A stretch of DNA of 6,776 nt. Source: CAISIP01 sp037968655. Its GTDB lineage: Bacteria > Pseudomonadota > Gammaproteobacteria > Burkholderiales > Burkholderiaceae_C. Below are positions 5,869-6,776 of this stretch, piece after piece. How positions within the stretch are numbered: the first letter of the stretch is position 1; every line of letters begins with the position of its first letter. The stretch spans positions 1 through 6,776 of the forward strand of contig JBBKVW010000122.1 of assembly GCA_037968655.1 (NCBI GenBank), written 5' to 3'. The position numbers were made by a program, and so were the translations under genes. Under the pieces are notes generated by a model that did no database searches, had not been told where the DNA came from, and worked only from the letters and a program-made list of their open reading frames with translations.

Positions 5869-6776
5869 TTGCTCGCATTCATCATCCAGCGCCTGCTGCA
5901 GGCATCGGTCGTCATGATGGTCATCTCGGCGCTGGTGTTCATCGGCGTCTACGCGGTCGGCAACCCGATCGACGTGATGATCGCGCCCGACGTGACGCAG
6001 GAAATCCGCGAGCAGACGATCCGCGCCTACGGCTTCGACAAGCCGCTGTGGCAGCAATACGGCATCTTCCTGCAGCGCCTGGCCAGTGGCGACTTCGGTC
6101 GCTCCTTTGTCTACAACATGCCGGTGCTCGACCTGATCCTGTCGCGCCTGCCGGCCACGCTGGAGATCACCCTGTCGGCGGTGTTCGGCGCCACGCTGAT
6201 CGGCGTGCCGCTGGGCATGTTCGCCGGCTACGCGCCACACAGCAAGGCCGCCAAGACCATCATGGGCGTATCGGTGCTGGGTTTCTCGGTGCCCTCGTTC
6301 TGGATCGGCCTGATCCTGATCTTCGTGTTCGCCGTCAACCTGGGCCTGCTCCCCGCCGGCGGGCGCGGCGAAACGGTCATGCTGTTCGGCGTGCAGTGGA
6401 GTTTTCTCACCGCCAACGGCCTCACCCACATGCTGCTGCCCTCGATCAACCTGGCGCTGTTCAAGATGGCGCTGATGATCCGGCTGGCGCGCGCCGGCAC
6501 GCGCGAAGTGATGCTGACCGACACCGTGCGCTTCGCGCGCGCCACCGGCGAAAGCGAATGGACCATCCTGCGCCACCATGTGCTGCGCCTGATCGCGATT
6601 CCGCTGGTGACGGTGTTCGGGCTCGAACTCGGATCGACGCTGGCCTTTGCCGTCGTCACCGAGACCATCTTCTCCTGGCCCGGCGTCGGCAAGCTGATCA
6701 TCGACTCGATCTCCACGCTCGACCGCCCGGTCATGGTGGCCTACCTGATGCTGGTGGCGCTGCTGTTCATCACGAT
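5869..6776 (+). CDS. ABC transporter inner-membrane permease, DppB/OppB type, C-terminus cut by window edge
   Basis: 302 residues are visible and the frame is open at the window end; DppB-type permeases are about 305-340 residues, so only the last segment is missing. The N-terminus FIIQRLLQASVVMMVISALVFI is the typical first membrane helix of this subfamily, followed by the GNPIDVM and TIRAYGFDKPLWQQYGIFLQRLASGDFGRSF periplasmic segment (50-80), helices near 97-121, 131-160, 187-206, 242-264 and 288-302, and the cytoplasmic EAA loop ARATGESEWTILRHHVLR (223-240) that contacts the ATPase. FSWPGVGKLIIDSI (268-281) is a further subfamily hallmark. No ATG occurs before residue 16, and TTG at 5869 gives the standard N-terminus, so it is chosen, though its ribosome-binding site is weak. 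It follows the creatininase-like gene by 48 bp. Its partner binding protein is probably the divergent gene at 2684-4255. A DppC-type permease and ATPases are expected beyond the window. Confidence 0.94.
   Translation, partial: MLAFIIQRLLQASVVMMVISALVFIGVYAVGNPIDVMIAPDVTQEIREQTIRAYGFDKPLWQQYGIFLQRLASGDFGRSFVYNMPVLDLILSRLPATLEITLSAVFGATLIGVPLGMFAGYAPHSKAAKTIMGVSVLGFSVPSFWIGLILIFVFAVNLGLLPAGGRGETVMLFGVQWSFLTANGLTHMLLPSINLALFKMALMIRLARAGTREVMLTDTVRFARATGESEWTILRHHVLRLIAIPLVTVFGLELGSTLAFAVVTETIFSWPGVGKLIIDSISTLDRPVMVAYLMLVALLFIT

Noticed and set aside
4348..6579. A 743-codon open frame on the minus strand opposite marR, the creatininase-like gene and the permease
   Set aside because: Its product is a low-complexity mix rich in Gln, His, Arg, Gly and Asp with no recognisable domain, as expected from the antisense of GC-rich genes; the plus-strand genes have clear family motifs throughout.

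Overview
The window looks like a catabolic accessory locus from a GC-rich proteobacterium. A betaproteobacterium of the order Burkholderiales is my best guess, based on the strong G/C bias at third codon positions, the protein families present and the style of the transporter; this is inference, with no marker gene to prove it. It carries seven protein-coding genes, two of them cut by the window ends, arranged as two divergent operons around one 242-bp regulatory region (4256-4497). I see no RNA genes, insertion sequences or CRISPR arrays.

The leftward (minus-strand) operon runs from the regulatory region toward position 1. It holds a periplasmic family-5 solute-binding protein of the dipeptide/oligopeptide ABC type (2684-4255), an N-terminal-nucleophile isoaspartyl peptidase/L-asparaginase (1726-2679), a ketopantoate-reductase-like NAD(P)-dependent dehydrogenase (596-1690), and a short-chain dehydrogenase/reductase whose C-terminus lies outside the window (1-533). 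Gaps are 4, 35 and 62 bp, which fits one transcript.

The rightward (plus-strand) operon holds a MarR-family regulator (4498-5100), a creatininase-superfamily amidohydrolase (5119-5820), and the first 302 residues of a DppB/OppB-type ABC permease (5869-6776, cut by the window end).

The two operons probably form one uptake-and-breakdown module. The binding protein and the permease belong to the same transporter class but lie on opposite sides of the shared promoter region. Two hydrolases acting on amide bonds (one of them in a family known for opening cyclic amides) and two oxidoreductases follow. The substrate is unknown; a peptide-like, isoaspartyl or lactam-type compound would suit the enzymes. 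The MarR protein is the obvious candidate regulator, and the intergenic region contains two copies of an ATTGGAAC-centred motif, one abutting the binding-protein promoter and one just downstream of the predicted marR promoter. A separate pair of 9-bp GTGA..CAC palindromes lies 21 bp apart. The most notable findings are this operator architecture, the loss of the substrate-binding asparagines in the ketopantoate-reductase homologue, and the lack of the creatininase-type metal-ligand glutamate in the creatininase homologue. Both enzymes therefore probably act on something other than the family's namesake substrate.
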